From Aristolochia californica (taxonomy: Eukaryota; Streptophyta; Magnoliopsida; Piperales; Aristolochiaceae), in NCBI GenBank assembly GCA_029961685.1, contig JARWKL010000007.1:19849013-19913012 (forward strand): a stretch of 64,000 nt of DNA. Direction: 5' to 3'. Of this stretch, positions 36,144 to 49,191 are shown piece by piece. How positions within the stretch are numbered: position 1 is the first letter of the stretch; every line of letters begins with the position of its first letter. The position numbers were made by a program, and so were the translations under genes. The notes beneath the pieces were generated by a model. That model saw only the letters and a program-made list of their open reading frames with translations, was not told the DNA's origin and did no database searches.

Positions 36144-38115
36144 GACAAATCACTTTACAATCATCTATAATTGTTAGCTCAACTTTTTGAATATGGGCAA
36201 AATAATGGCTTGTTTGACTCGGGCAAATATCCCACCGCACGTTCACTTGAGAATTTAATGAGCGTTTTTTATTCTCTTTAAAAGCTTTGGATCCATACGT
36301 CATTTGAATCTTTAACTTGTTTCTGGCATGCATATCCATTTTTAAAACATGTGTAGAAAAAATCCCCTTCATCTAAAATTCCAAGATATTAGTTTTGGAC
36401 TAGTGGAATTTACCAAACATGGATAACAAAACTTCTGTGTTCATTTGTGGTGTGTGAATAAATTTTCTTCATTTACTTTTTTTATTGTTTTAAACTTTTT
36501 CGGTACATCAACTATGAAATTTTCATTTTGCTGTGATCTATTTGCCTTTTTTGTTTACGGGATGAAGGGAGAGCGAAAAACTCGAAGTTTTGATTTAAGA
36601 AAAATGTGTACATCTAACACGGAAATGCGCAATGTACATATGTAGAGAGAGATAATTCCAAGGAGTGTCTGTAATTTTTAGGGATTGTAAGCACATTTTT
36701 GTCTTTATATCTCAGGTTTTGCAATCGTCGGGAAAAATGGGTTGCGGAGGATTTTTAACTGAGTGTTGAATTGCAATCCATAAGTCATTTCATACAAACA
36801 TATAGCCCGTTACGCATGATAAATCACATTACAATCATCTATGATTAATCATGTCAGCTTTTTGCAAATGGGCAATATAATGGCATGTTTGACTCGGGTA
36901 AATATCCCACCGCAAGTTCACTTGAGAATTTAATGAGCGTTTGTTATTCTCTTTAAAAGCTTTGCATCCATAGCTCATTTGCATCTTTAACATGTTTCAA
37001 ACATGCATATCCATTTTTAAAACATGTGTGGACGAAATCTCTTTCTTGCAAAATTCCAAGCTATTAGGGGTAAACTAGTGGAATTTCCAAAAATTGGATA
37101 ACGAAACTTTTGTGTTCATTTGTGTTGGGTGAATAAATTTTCTTTATTTATATTTGTTTTTTGTTTTAAATTTTTTCCATACATCAACTATAAAATTTTT
37201 ATTTTGTTGTAGGCTTTTTGCCATGTTTGTTTTCGGGATGAAGGGAGAGCGAAAAGTCAAAGTTTTGATTTAAGAAAAAAATGTACATCTAAAATGGAAA
37301 AGCACAATGCACAATTTTAGGGAGAGATAATTCCAAAGAGTGTCTGTAATTTTTTGGGATTGTAAGCTCTTTTTAGTTTTTATATCTCAGGTTTTGCAAT
37401 CGTCGGGAAAAATTGGTGGCAGTGGATTTTTAACTGAGTGTTGAATTGCAATCCATAAGTCATTTCAAATAAAAATATCGCCCGTTACGCATGATAAATC
37501 ACTTTAAAATCATCTATGATTGCTTGATCAAATTTTTGAAAATGGGCAAAATAATGACTTGTTAGACTCGGGTAAATATCCCACCGCACGTTCACTTGAG
37601 AATTTAATGAGGGTTTGTTATTCTCTTTAAAATATTTAACATGTTTCAAGCATGCATATCCATTTTTAAAACATGTGTAGAAAAAATCTCCCTCATGTAA
37701 AATTCCAAGCTTAATAGGGTTGGACTAATGGAATTTCCCAAACATGGATAACAAAACATTTGTGTTCGTTTGTGGTGTGTGAATAGATATTTTTTATTTT
37801 AATTAGTTATTATTTTAAATATTTTCCACACATCAACTATAAAATTTTAATTTTGTGGTGATCCTTTTTGCGTTTTTTGTTTACGGGATGAAGAGGGAGC
37901 GAAAAACTCAAAGTTCTGATTTAAGAAAAAAGTGTACATCTAAAATGGAAATGCACAATGCACAAATGTAGAGAGAGATATTTCCAAAGAGTGTCTGTAT
38001 GTTTTAGGGATCGTATGCACTTTTTCGTTTTTATATCTAAGGTTTTGCAATCGTCAGGAAACGGGGGGGGGGGGGGGGGGGGGGGCATGCGATTTTTAAC
38101 TGAGTGTTGTCTTCT
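36144..38115 (+). repeat. A-B-C HOR copy with truncated C (units at 36144, 36818, 37493)
   Basis: A and B are complete. In the C unit about 27 bp are lost at 37629-37634 (CTCTTTAAAATATTTAACAT lacks the GGATCC block). The G-rich block is expanded into a 23-G run, and the unit breaks off after TGAGTGTTGTCTTC near 38115, where it joins the middle of a B. Confidence 0.91.
38063..38085 (+). repeat. Homopolymer of 23 G inside a C monomer
   Basis: The C block that normally reads CGGGAAACGGGGGAGGCGGGC is here GGAAAC followed by 23 consecutive G and CATGC. No other unit in the window has more than six G in a row. The tract sits 30 bp upstream of a large deletion junction. It could be a true expansion of a G-rich, quadruplex-prone block, or a base-calling or assembly artefact. 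Confidence 0.95.
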
Positions 38116-38620
38116 TTAACATGTTTCAAACATGCATATCCATTTTTAAAACATGTGTGGAGGAAATCTCTTTCTTGCAAAATCCCAAGCTATTAGGGTT
38201 AAACTAGTGGAATTTCCCAAAATTGCATAACAAAACATTTGTGTTCATTTTTGTTGGGTGAATAAATTTTCTTTATTTATATTTGTTGTTGTTTTAAATT
38301 TTTTCAATTACATCAACTATAACATTTTCATTTTGTTGTACGCTTTTTGCCTTGTTTGTTTTCGGGATGAAGGGAGAGAGAAAAGCAATGTTTTGATTTA
38401 AGAAAAAAGTGTACATCTTAAATGGAAAAGCACAATGCAGAGTTGTAGGGAGAGATAATTCCAAAGAGTGTCTCTAATTTTTAGGGATTGTAAGCTCTTT
38501 TTAGTTTTAATATCTAAGGTTTTGCAATCGTCAGGAAAAAGTGGTGGCAAAGGATTTTTATCTGAGTGTTGAATTGCAATCCATAAGTCATTTCATAGAA
38601 AAATGTAGCCCATTACGCAT
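38116..38620 (+). repeat. Partial B monomer, 5' ~170 bp missing
   Basis: It resumes at TTTAACATGTTTCAAACATG and is type B to its end (GTGGAGGAAATCTC, GGGTTAAACTAGTGG, GGTGGCAAAGG). From the start of the C unit at 37493 to the next C at 38621 is 1,128 bp. C-A-B would need about 2,022 bp, so about 0.9 kb, including a whole A, is missing. Confidence 0.88.
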
Positions 38621-39295
38621 GATAAATCGCTTTACAATCATATATGATTGCTAGATCAAATTTTTGAAAATGGGCAAAATAATTACTTGTTAGACTCGGG
38701 TAAATACCCCACCGCACATTGACTTGAGAATTTAATGAGCGTTTGTTATTCTCTTTAAAAGCTTTGGATCCATAGGTCATATGAATCTTTAACATGTTTC
38801 ATGCATGCATATCCATTTTGAAAACATGTGTAGAAAAAATCTCCTTCATGTAAAATTCCAAGCTTAATAGGGTTGGACTAATGGAATTTCCCAAACTTGG
38901 ATAACAAAACTTTTGTGTTCATTTCTGGTGTGTGAATAGATATTTTTTATTTACATTGGTTATTATTTTAAATATTTTCCACACATCAAATATAAAATTT
39001 TTATTTTGTTGTGATCCTTTTTGCCTTTTTTGTTTACGGGATGAAGGGGGAGGGAAAACTCAAAGTTCTGATTTAAGAAAAAAATGTACATCTAAAATGG
39101 AAATGCACAATGCACAAATGTAGAGAGAGACATTTCCAAAGAGTGTCTGTATGTTTTAGGGATCGTATGCACTTTTTCGCTTTAATATGTAAGGTTTTGC
39201 AATCGTTGGGAAACAGGGGAGGCGGGCGATTTTTAACTCAGTGTTGGCTTCAAATCCATAAGTCATTTCTTACAAAAATATAGCCCATTACGCAT
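38621..39295 (+). repeat. C monomer
   Basis: A complete 675-bp C unit with GATTGCTAGATC and AATAATTACTTGTTAGAC. The G-rich block reads GGGAAACAGGGGAGGCGGGC. Confidence 0.92.
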
Positions 39296-41316
39296 GACAA
39301 ATCACTTTACAATCATCTATGATTGTTAGCTCAACTTTTTGAATATGGGCAAAATAATGGCTTGTTTGACTCGGGCAAATATCCCACCGCACGTTCACTT
39401 GAGAATTTAATGAGCGTTTGTGATTCTCTTTAAAAGCTTTGGATACATAGGTCATTTGAATCATTTACATGTGTCTGGCATGCATATCCATTTTTAAAAC
39501 ATGTGTAGAAAAAATCTCCTTAATGTAAAATTCTAAGATATTAGTTTTGGACTAATGGAATTTCCCAAACTTGGATAACAAAACTTTTGTGTTCATTTGT
39601 GGTGTGTGAATAAATTTTCTTCATTTAATTTTTTTATTGTTTTAAACTTTTTCCGTACAACAACTATGAAATTTTCATTTTGTTGTGATCTATTTGCCTT
39701 TTTTTTTTTACGGGATGAAGGGAAAGCGAAAAACTCGAAGTTTTGATTTAAGAAAAATGTGTACATCTTAAACGGACACAATGCACATATGTAGAGAGAG
39801 ATAATTCCAAAGAGTGTCTGTAATTTTTAGGGATTGTAAGCACCTTTTCGTTTTTATATCCCAGGTTTTGCAATAGTCGGGAAAAATGGGTTGCGGAGGA
39901 TTTTTAACTGAGTGTTGAATTGCAATCCATAAGTCATGTCATACAAAAATATAGCCCGTTACGCATGATAAATCACATTACAATAACCTATGATTAATTA
40001 TGTCAGCTGTTTGCAAATGGGCAAAATGATGGCATGTTTGACTCAGGTAAATATCCCACCGCAAGTTCAATTGAGAATTGAATGAACTTTCATTATTCTC
40101 TTTAAAAGATTTGCATCCATAGCTCATTTACATCTTTAACATGTTTCAAACATGCATATCCATTTTTAAAACATGTGTGGACGGAATCTCTTTCTTGCAA
40201 AATTCCAAGCTATTAGGGTTAAACTAGTGGAATTTCCCAAAATTGGATAACAAAACTTTTGTGTTCTTTTGTGTTGGGTGAATAAATTTTATTTATATAT
40301 ATTTGTTATTGTTTTGAATTTTTTCCATACATCAACTTTAAAATTTTCATTTTGTTGTAAGCTTTTTGCCTTGTTTGTTTTCGGGATAAAGGGAGAGTGA
40401 AAAGTCAAAGTTTTGATTAAAGAAAAAAGACTACATCTAAAATGGAGAAGCACACCGCAAAATTGTAGGGAGAGATAATTCCAAAGAGTGTGTTTAATTT
40501 TTATGGATTGTAAGCTCTTTTTAGTTTTTATATCTCAGGTTTTGCAATCGTCGGGAAAAGTTGGTGGTAGAGGATTTTTAACTGAGGGTTGAATTGCAAT
40601 CCATAAGTCATTTCGTACAAAAATATAGCACGTTACGCATGATAAATCACTTTACAATCATCTATGATTGCTAGTTCGAATTTTTGAAAATGGGCAAAAT
40701 AATGACTTGTTAGACTCGGGTAAATATCCCACCGCACGTTCACTTGAGAATTTAATGAGTGTTTATTATTCTCTTTAAAAGCTTTGGATCCATAAGTCAT
40801 TTGAATCTTTATCATGTTTCAGGCATGCATATCCATTTTTAAAACATGTGTACAAAAAATCTCCTTCATGTAAAATTCCAAGCTTAATAGGGTTGGACTA
40901 ATGGAATTTCCCAAACTTGGATAACAAAACTTTTGTGTTCATTTGTGGTGTGTGAATAGATATTTTTTATTTACATTAGTTATTATTTTAAATATTTTCC
41001 ACAGATCAACTATAAAAATTTTTATTTTGTTGTGATCCTTTTTGCCTTTTTTGTTTACAGGATGAAGGGGGAGCGAATACTCAAAGTTCTGATTTAAGAA
41101 AAAAGTGTACATCTACAATGGAAATCCATAATGCAAAAATGTAGAGAGAGCTATTTCCAAAGAGTGTCTGTATGTTTTAGGGATCGTATGCACTTTTTCG
41201 TTTTTATATCTAAGGTTTTGCAATCGTCGGGAAACGGGGGAGATGGGCGATTTTTAACTGAGTGTTGACTTCAAATCCATATGTCATTTCTTACAAAAAT
41301 ATAGCCCGTTACACAT
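39296..41316 (+). repeat. A-B-C HOR copy (units at 39296, 39967, 40641)
   Basis: A trimer of 2,021 bp. The A unit (671 bp) has lost GAAATG after ACGG near 39775. It has GGATACATAGGTCATTTG, TGTGTCTGGCATGC and CTCCTTAATGTAAAATTC, which recur in the A unit at 49192. The B unit has GTCAGCTGTTTGCAAATGG, also found in the B unit at 49866. Confidence 0.93.
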
Positions 41317-43340
41317 GACAAATCACTTTACAATCACCTATGATTGTTAACTCAACTTTTTGAATATGGGCAAAATAATGACTTGTTAGACTCGGGCAAA
41401 TATCCCACCGCACGCTCACTTGAGAATTTAATGAGCGTTTGTTATTCTATTTAAAAGATTTGGATCCATAGGTCATTTGAATCTTTAACATGTTTCTGGC
41501 ATGCATATCCATTTTTAAAACATGTGTAGAAAAAATCCCCTTCATGTAAAATTCCAAGATATTAATTTTGGACTAGTGGAATTTCCCAAACTTGGATAAC
41601 AAAAAATTTGTGTTCATTTGTGGTGTGTGAATAAATTTTCTTCATTTAATTTTTTTATTGTTTTAAACTTTTTCCGTATATCAACTATGAAATTTTCATT
41701 TTGCTGTGATCTATTTGCCTTTTTCGTTTACGGGATGAAGGGAGAGCAAAAAACTCGAAGCTTTGATTTAAGAAAAACATGTAAATCTAAAATTGAAATG
41801 CAAAATGCACATATGTAGAGAGAGATAATTCCAAAGAGTGTCTGTAATTTTTAGGGATTGTAAGCACTTTTTCGTTTTTATATCTCAGGTTTTGCAATCG
41901 TCGGGAAAAATGGGTTGCGGAGGATTTTTAACTTAGTGTTGAATTGCAATCCATAAGTCATATCATACAAAAATATAGCCCGTTGTGCATGATAAATCAC
42001 ATTACAATCATCTATGATTAATTATGTCAGATTTTTGGAAATGGGCAAAATAATGGCATGTTTGACTCGGGTAAATATCCCACCGCAAGTTCACTTCAGA
42101 ATTGAATGAGCGTTTATTATTCTCTTTAAAAGCTTTGCATCCATAGCTCATTTGCGTCTTTAACATGTTTCAAACATGCATATCCATTTTTAAAACATGT
42201 GTGGATGAAATCTCTTTCTTGCAAAATTCCGAGCTATTAGGGTTAAACTAGTGGAATTTCCCAAAATTGGATAATAAAACTTTTGTGTTCATTTGTGTTG
42301 GGTGAATAAATTTTCTTTTTTTATATTTGTTATTGTTTTAAATTTTTTCCATACATCAACTATAAAATTTTTATTTTGTTCTAAGCTTTTTGCCTTGATT
42401 GTTTTCGGGATGAAGGGAGAGCGAAAAGTCAATGTTTTTATTTAAGAAAAAAGTGTACATCTAAAATGGAAGTGCACAAAGCACAATTGTAGGGAGAGAT
42501 AATTCCAAAGAGTGTCTGTAATTTTTAGGGATCGTAAGCTCTTTTTAGTTTTTATATCTCAGGTTTTGCAATCGGCGGGAAAAATTGATGGCAGAGGATT
42601 TTTAACTGAGGGTTGACTTGCAATCCATAAGTGATTTCATAAAAAAATATTGCCCGTGTCGCATGATAAATCACTTTAGAATCATCAATGATTGTTAGAT
42701 AAAATTTTTGAAAATGGGCAAATTAATGACTTGTTAGACTCGGGTAAATATCCCACCGCACGTTCACTTGATAATTTAATGAGCGTTTGTTATTCTCTTT
42801 AAAAGCTTTGGATCCATAGGTCATATTAATCGTTAACATGTTTCAAGCATGCATAACCATTTTTAAAACAAGTGTAGAAAAAATCTCCTTCATGTAAAAT
42901 AACATGCTTAATAGGGTTGGACTAATGGAATTTCCCAAACTTGGATAACAAAACTTTTGTCTTCATTTGTGGTGTGCGAATAGATATTTTTTATTTACAT
43001 TAGTTATTATTTTAAATATTTTCCAAACATCAACTATAAAATTTTTATTTTGTTATGATCTTTTTTGCCTTTTTTGTTTACAGAATGAAGGGGGAGCGAA
43101 AACTCAAAGTTCTGATTTAAGAAAAAATTGTACATCTAAAAATGGAAATGCACAATGCACGAATGTAGAGAGAGATATTTCCAAAGAGTGTCTGTATGTT
43201 TTAGGGATCGTATGCACTTTTTTGTTTTTATATCTAAGGTTTTGCAATCGTCGGGAAACGGGGGAGGCGGGCGATTTTTAACTGAGTGTTGACTTCAAAT
43301 CCATAAGTCATTTCTTACAAAAATATAGCCCGTTACGCAT
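41317..43340 (+). repeat. A-B-C HOR copy (units at 41317, 41991, 42665)
   Basis: A trimer of 2,024 bp. The early part of the A unit reads AATGACTTGTTAGACTCGGG, a short C-type patch at about 41378-41397. The C unit has AAAATAACATGCTTAATAGG, a scrambled version of ATTCCAAGCTTAATAGG. Confidence 0.92.
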
Positions 43341-44486
43341 GACAAATCACTTTACAATCATCTATGATTGTTAGCTCAAATTTTTGAATATGGGCAAAAT
43401 AATGGCTTGTTTGACTCGGGCAAATATCCCACCGCACGTTCACTTGAGAATTTAATGAGTGTTTGTTATTCTCTTTAAAAGGTTTGGATCCGTAGGTCAT
43501 TTGTATCTTTAACATGTTTCTGGCATACATATCCATTTTTAAAACATGTGTAGAAAAAATTCCCATCGTATAAAATTCCTAGATATTAGTTTTGGACTAG
43601 TGGAATTTCCCAAACTTGAATAACAAAACTTTTGTGTTCATCTGTGGTGTGTGGAAAAAATTTCTTCATTTACTTTTTTTATTGTTTTAAACTTTTTCCG
43701 TACATCAACTATGAAATTTTCATTTTGCTGTGATCTATTTGCGTTTTTTGTTTACGGGATGAAGGGAGAGCGAAAAACTCGAAGTTTTGATTTAAGAAAA
43801 ATGTGTACATCAAAAACGGAAATGCACAATACACATATGTAGAGAGAGATAATTCCAAAGAGTGTCTGTAATTTTTAGGGATTGTAAGCACCTTTTCGTG
43901 TTTATATCTCAGGTTTTGCAATCGTCGGGAAAAATGGGTTGCGGAGGATTTTTAACTGAGTGTTGAACTGCAAACCATAAGTCATTTCATACAAAAATGT
44001 AGCCCGTTACACATGATAAATCTCATTACAATCACCTATGATTAATTATGTCAGCTTTTTGCAAATGGGCAAAATAATGGCATGTTTGACTCGTGGCAAA
44101 ACGTTTGTGTTCATTTGGGTAGGGTGAATAAATTTTCTTTATTTATATTCGTTATTGTTTTAAATTTTTTTCATACGACAACTATAAAATTTTCGTTTTG
44201 TCTTAAGCTTTTTGCCTTGTTTGTTTTCGGGATGAAGGGAGAGCGAAAAGTCAAAGTTTTGATTTAAGAAAAAAGTGTACATCTAAAATGGAAAAGCACA
44301 ATGCACAATTGTAGGGAGAGATAATTCCAAAGAGTGTCTATAATTTTTAGGGATTGTAAGCTCTTTTTAGTTTTTATATCTCAGGTTTTGCAATCGTCGG
44401 GAAAAATTGGTGGCAGAGGATTTTTAATTGAGTGTTAAATTGCAATCCATAAGTCATTTCATACAAAAATATAGCCCGTTACACAT
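43341..44486 (+). repeat. A monomer plus B monomer with a ~200-bp deletion (units at 43341 and 44015)
   Basis: The B unit measures 472 bp. At about 44092-44100 TTGACTCG is joined to TGGCAAAACGTTTGTGTTC, removing the block between the CTCGGG motif and the AACAAAACTTTTGTG motif. The rest is type B to its boundary. Confidence 0.92.
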
Positions 44487-45160
44487 GATAAATCACTTTA
44501 CAATCATCTATGATTGTTAGATCAAATTTTTGAAAATGGGCAAAATAATGACTTGTTAGACTCGGGTAAATATCCCACCGCAAGTTCACTTGAGAATTTA
44601 ACGAGCGTTTGTTATTCTCTTTAAAAGCTTTGGATCCATAGGTCATTTTAATCTTTAACATGTTTCAAGCATGCATATCCATTTTTAAAACATGTGTAGA
44701 AAAAAGCTCCTTCATGTAAAATTCGAAGTTTAATAGGGTTGGACTAATGGAATTTCCCAAACATGGATAACAAAACTTTTGTGTTCATTTGTGGTGTGTG
44801 AATAGATATTTTTTATTTACATTTGTTATTATTTTAAATATTTTCCACACATCAACTATAAAATTTTTATTTTGTTGTGATCTTTTTTGCCTTTTTTGTT
44901 TACGGGATGAAGGAGGAGCGAAAACTCAAAGTTCTGATTTAAGAAAAAAGTGTACATCTAAAATGGAAATGCACAATGCACAAATGTAGGAGAGATATTT
45001 CCAAAGAGTGTCTGTATGTTTTAGGGATCGTATGCACTCTTTCGTTTTTATATCTAAGGTTTTGCAATCATCGGGAAAAATGGGTTGCGGAGGATTTTTA
45101 TCTCAGTGTTAAATTGCAATCCATAAGTCATTTCATAAAAAATTATAGCCCGTTACGCAT
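44487..45160 (+). repeat. C-to-A hybrid monomer, dimer zone copy 1
   Basis: Type C up to TTTGCAATCATCGGGAAA. Then near 45076 it becomes type A (AATGGGTTGCGGAGG, AAATTGCAATCC, TTTCATAA). It carries the lineage variants AAAAAAGCTCCTTC and ATTCGAAGTTTAATAGGG. Confidence 0.9.
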
Positions 45161-46509
45161 GATAAATCACATTACAATCACCTATGATTAATTGTGTCAG
45201 TTTTTTGCAAATGGGCAAAATAATGGCATGTTTGACTCCGGTAAATATCCCACCGCAAGTTCAGTTGAGAATTGAAAGAGCTTTTGTTATTCTCTTTAAA
45301 AGCTTTGTATCCGTAGCCCATTTACATCTTTAACATGTTTCAAACATGCATATCCATTTTTAAAACATGTGTGGACGAAATCTCTTTCTTCCAAAATTCC
45401 AAGCTATTTGGGTTAAACTAGTGGAATTTCCCAAAATTTGATAACAAATCTTTTGTGTTCATTTATGTTGGATGAATAAATTATATTTATTTACATTTGT
45501 TATTATTTTAAATTTTTTCCAAACATCAACTATAAAATTTTCATTTTGTTGTAAGCTTTTTACCTTGTTTGTTTTCGGGATGAAGGGAGAGCAAAAAGTC
45601 AAAGTTTAGATTTAAGAATAAGGTGTACATCTAAAATGGAAAAGCACAATGCACAATTGTAGGGAGAGATAATTCCAAAGAGTGTCTATAATTTTTAGGG
45701 ATTGTAAGCTCTTTTTAGTTTTTATATCTCAGGTTTTGCAATCGTCGGGTAAAATTGGTGGTAGAGGATTTTTAACTGAGTTTTGAAATGCAATCCATAA
45801 GTCATTTCAAACAAAAATATAGCCCGTTACGCATGATAAATCACTTTACAATCATCTATGATTGCTAGATCAAATTTTTGTAAATGGGCAAAATAATGAC
45901 TTGTTAGACTCGGGTAAATATCCCACCGCAAGTTCACTTGAGAATTTAACCAGCGTTTGTTATTCTCTTTAAAAGCTTTGGATCCATAGGTCATTTGAAT
46001 CTTTAACATGTTTCAAGCATGCATATCCAATTTTAAAACATGTGTAGAAAAAAGCTCCTTCATGTAAAATTCGAAGTTTAATAGGGTTGGACTAATGGAA
46101 TTTCCCAAACATGGATAACAAAACTTTTGTGTTCATTTTTGGTGTGTGAATAGATATTTTTTATTTACATTAGTTATTATTTTAAATATTTTCGACACAT
46201 CAACTATAAAATTTTTATTTCGTTGTGATCTTTTTTGCCTCTTTTGTTTACGGGATGAAGGGGGAGCGAAAACTCAAAGTTCTGATTTAAGAAAAAAGTG
46301 TACATCTAAAATGGAAATGCACAATGCACAAAAGTAGAGAGAGATATTTCCAAAGAGTGTCTGTATGTTTTAGGGATCGTATGCACTCTTTCATTTTTAT
46401 ATCTAAGGTTTTGCAATCATCGGGAAAAATGGGTTGCGGAGGATTTTTATCTGAGTGTTAAATTGCAATCCATAACTCATTTCATAACAAACTATAGCCC
46501 GTTACGCAT
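45161..46509 (+). repeat. Dimeric HOR: B plus C-to-A hybrid (units at 45161 and 45835)
   Basis: The B unit has ATTAATTGTGTCAG, TTGACTCCGGTAAAT and GAATTGAAAGAGCTTTTG. The C/A hybrid has the same breakpoint (near 46427) and the same AAAAAAGCTCCTTC variant as the hybrid at 44487. The spacing between hybrids is 1,348 bp. Confidence 0.92.
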
Positions 46510-47858
46510 GACAAATCACATTACAATCACCTATGATTAATTGTGTCAGCTTTTTGCAAATGGGCAAAATAATGGCATGTTTGACTCCGGTAAATATCCC
46601 ACCGCAAGTTCAGTTGAGAATTGAAAGAGCTTTTGTTATTCTCTTTAAAAGCTTTGTATCCATAGCTCATTTACATCTTTAACATGTTTCAAACATGCAT
46701 ATCCATTTTTAAAACATGTGTGGACGAAATCTCTTTCTTCCAAAATTCCAAGCTATTTGGGTTAAACTAGTGGAATTTCCCAAAATTTGATAACAAATCT
46801 TTTGTGTTCATTTATGTTGGGTGAATAAATTATATTTATTTACATTTGTTATTGTTTTAAATTTTTTCCATACATCAACTATAAAATTTTCATTTTGTTG
46901 TAAGCTTTTTGCCTTGTTTGTTTTCTGGATGAAGGGAGAGCGAAAAGTCAAAGTTTTGATTTAAGAAAAAGGTGTACATCTAAAATGGAAAAGCACAATG
47001 CACAATTGTAGGGAGAGATAATTCCAAAGAGTGTCTATAATTTTTAGGGATTGTAAGCTCTTTTTAGTTTTTATATCTCAGGTTTTGCAATCGTCGGGAA
47101 AAATTGGTGGTAGAGGATTTTTAAATGAGTTTTGAAATGCAATCCATAAGTCATTTCAAACAAAAATATAGCCCGTTACGCATGATAAATTACTTTACAA
47201 TCATCTATGATTGTTAGATCAAATTTTTGAAAATGGGCAAAATAATGACTTGTTAGACTCGGGTAAATATCCCACCGCAAGTTCACTTGAGAATTTAACG
47301 AGCGTTTGTTATTCTCTTTAAAAGCTTTGGATCCATAGGTCATTTGAATCTTTAACATGTTTCGAGCATGCATATCCATTTTTAAAACATGTGTAGAAAA
47401 AAGCTCCTTCATGTAAAATTCGAAGTTTAATAGGGTTGGACTAATGGAATTTCCCAAACATGGATAACAAAACTTTTGTGTTCATTTGTGGTGTGTGAAT
47501 AGATATTTTTTATTTACATTAGTTATTATTTTAAATATTTTCCACACATCAACTATAAAATTTTTATTTCGTTGTGATCTTTTTTGCCTTTTTTGTTTAC
47601 GGGATGAAGGGGGAGCGAAAACTCAAAGTTCTGATTTAAGAAAAAAGTGTACATCTAAAATGGAAATGCACAATGCACAAATGTAGAGAGAGATATTTCC
47701 AAAGAGTGTCTGTATGTTTTAGGGATCGTATGCACTCTTTCATTTTTATATCTAAGGTTTTGCAATCATCGGGAAAAATGGGTTGCGGAGGATTTTTATC
47801 TGAGTGTTGAATTGTAATCCATAAGTCATTTCATAAAAAACTATAGCCCGTTACGCAT
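46510..47858 (+). repeat. Dimeric HOR: B plus C-to-A hybrid (units at 46510 and 47184)
   Basis: This is a near-copy of 45161-46509 at a spacing of 1,349 bp, with the same hybrid breakpoint (near 47777) and the B variants GACTCCGGTAAAT and GGGTTAAACTAGTGG after CAAGCTATTT. Confidence 0.92.
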
Positions 47859-49191
47859 GATAAATGACATTACAATCACCTATTATTAATTATGTCAGCT
47901 TTTTGCAAATGGGCAAAATAATGGCATGTTTGACTCCGGTAAATATCCCACCGCAAGTTCACTTGAGAATTGAAAGAGCTTTTGTTATTCTCTTTAAAAG
48001 CTTTGTATCCATAGCTCATTTACATCTTTAACATGTTTCAAAAATGCATATCCAATTTTAAAACATGTGTGGACGAAATCTCTTTCTTGCAAAATTCCAA
48101 GCTATTTGGGTTAAACTAGTGGAATTTCCCAAAATTGGATAACAAAACTTTTGTGTTCATTTATGTTGGGTGAATCAATTATCTTTATTTATATTTGTTA
48201 TTGTTTTAAATTTTTTCCATACATGCATTTTGTTTTAAGCTTTTTGCTTTGTTTGTTTTCGGGATGAAGGGAGAGCGAAAAGTCAAAGTTTTGATTTAAG
48301 AAAAAAGTGTACATCTAAAATGGAAAAGCACAACACACAATTGTAGGGAGAGATAATTCCAAAGAGTGTCTGTAATTTTTAGGGATTGTAAGCTCTTTTT
48401 AGTTTTTATATCTCAGGTTTTGCAATCGTCGGGAAAAATTGGTGGTAGAGGATTTTTAACCGAGTTTTGAAATGCAATCCATAAGTCATTTCAAACAAAA
48501 TATTGCCCGTTACGCATGATAAATCACTTTACAATCATCCATGATTGTTAGATCAAATTTTTGAAAATGGACAAAATAATGACTTGTTAGACTCGGGTAA
48601 ATATCCCACCGCAAGTTCACTTGAGAATTTAACGAGCGTTTGTTATTCTCTTTAAAAGCTTTGATCCTTAGGTCATTTGAATCTTTAACATGTTTCAAGC
48701 ATGCATATCCATTTTTAAAACATGTGTAGAAAAAAGCTCCTTCATGTAAAATTCCAAGTTTAATAGGGTTGGACTAATGGAATTTCCCAAACTTGGATAA
48801 CAAAACTTTTGTGTTCATTTGTGGTGTGTGAATAGATATTTTTTATTTACATTAGTTATTATTTTAAATATTTTCCACACATCAACTATAAAATTTTTAT
48901 TTCGTTGTGATCTTTTTTGCCTTTTTTGTATACGGGATGAAGGGGGAGCGGAAACTCGAAGTTCTGATTTAAGAAAAAAGTGTACATCTAAAATGGAAAT
49001 GTACAATGCACAAATGTAGAGGGAGATATTTCCAAAGAGTGTCTGTATGTTTTAGGGATCGTATGCACTCTTTCGTTTTTATATCAAAGGTTTTGCAATC
49101 TTCGGGAAACGGGGGAGGCGGGTGATTTTTAACTAAGTGTTGACTTCAAATCCATAAGTCATTTCTTACAAAAATATAGCCCGTTACGCAT
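47859..49191 (+). repeat. B plus unhybridised C (units at 47859 and 48518), end of the dimer zone
   Basis: The B unit (659 bp) has the dimer-zone variants and a deletion of about 15 bp at 48225 (CATACATGCATTTTG). The C unit keeps AAAAAAGCTCCTTC but ends as true C (GGGAAACGGGGGAGGCGGG, GACTTCAAATCC). It therefore looks like the parental C at the edge of the amplified dimer. Confidence 0.91.

Noticed and set aside
38063..38085. Assembly gap or padding at the G run
   Set aside because: The flanks are both satellite and the run starts from a naturally G-rich block, so I keep it as a real feature. A sequencing artefact is still possible and is listed under findings.
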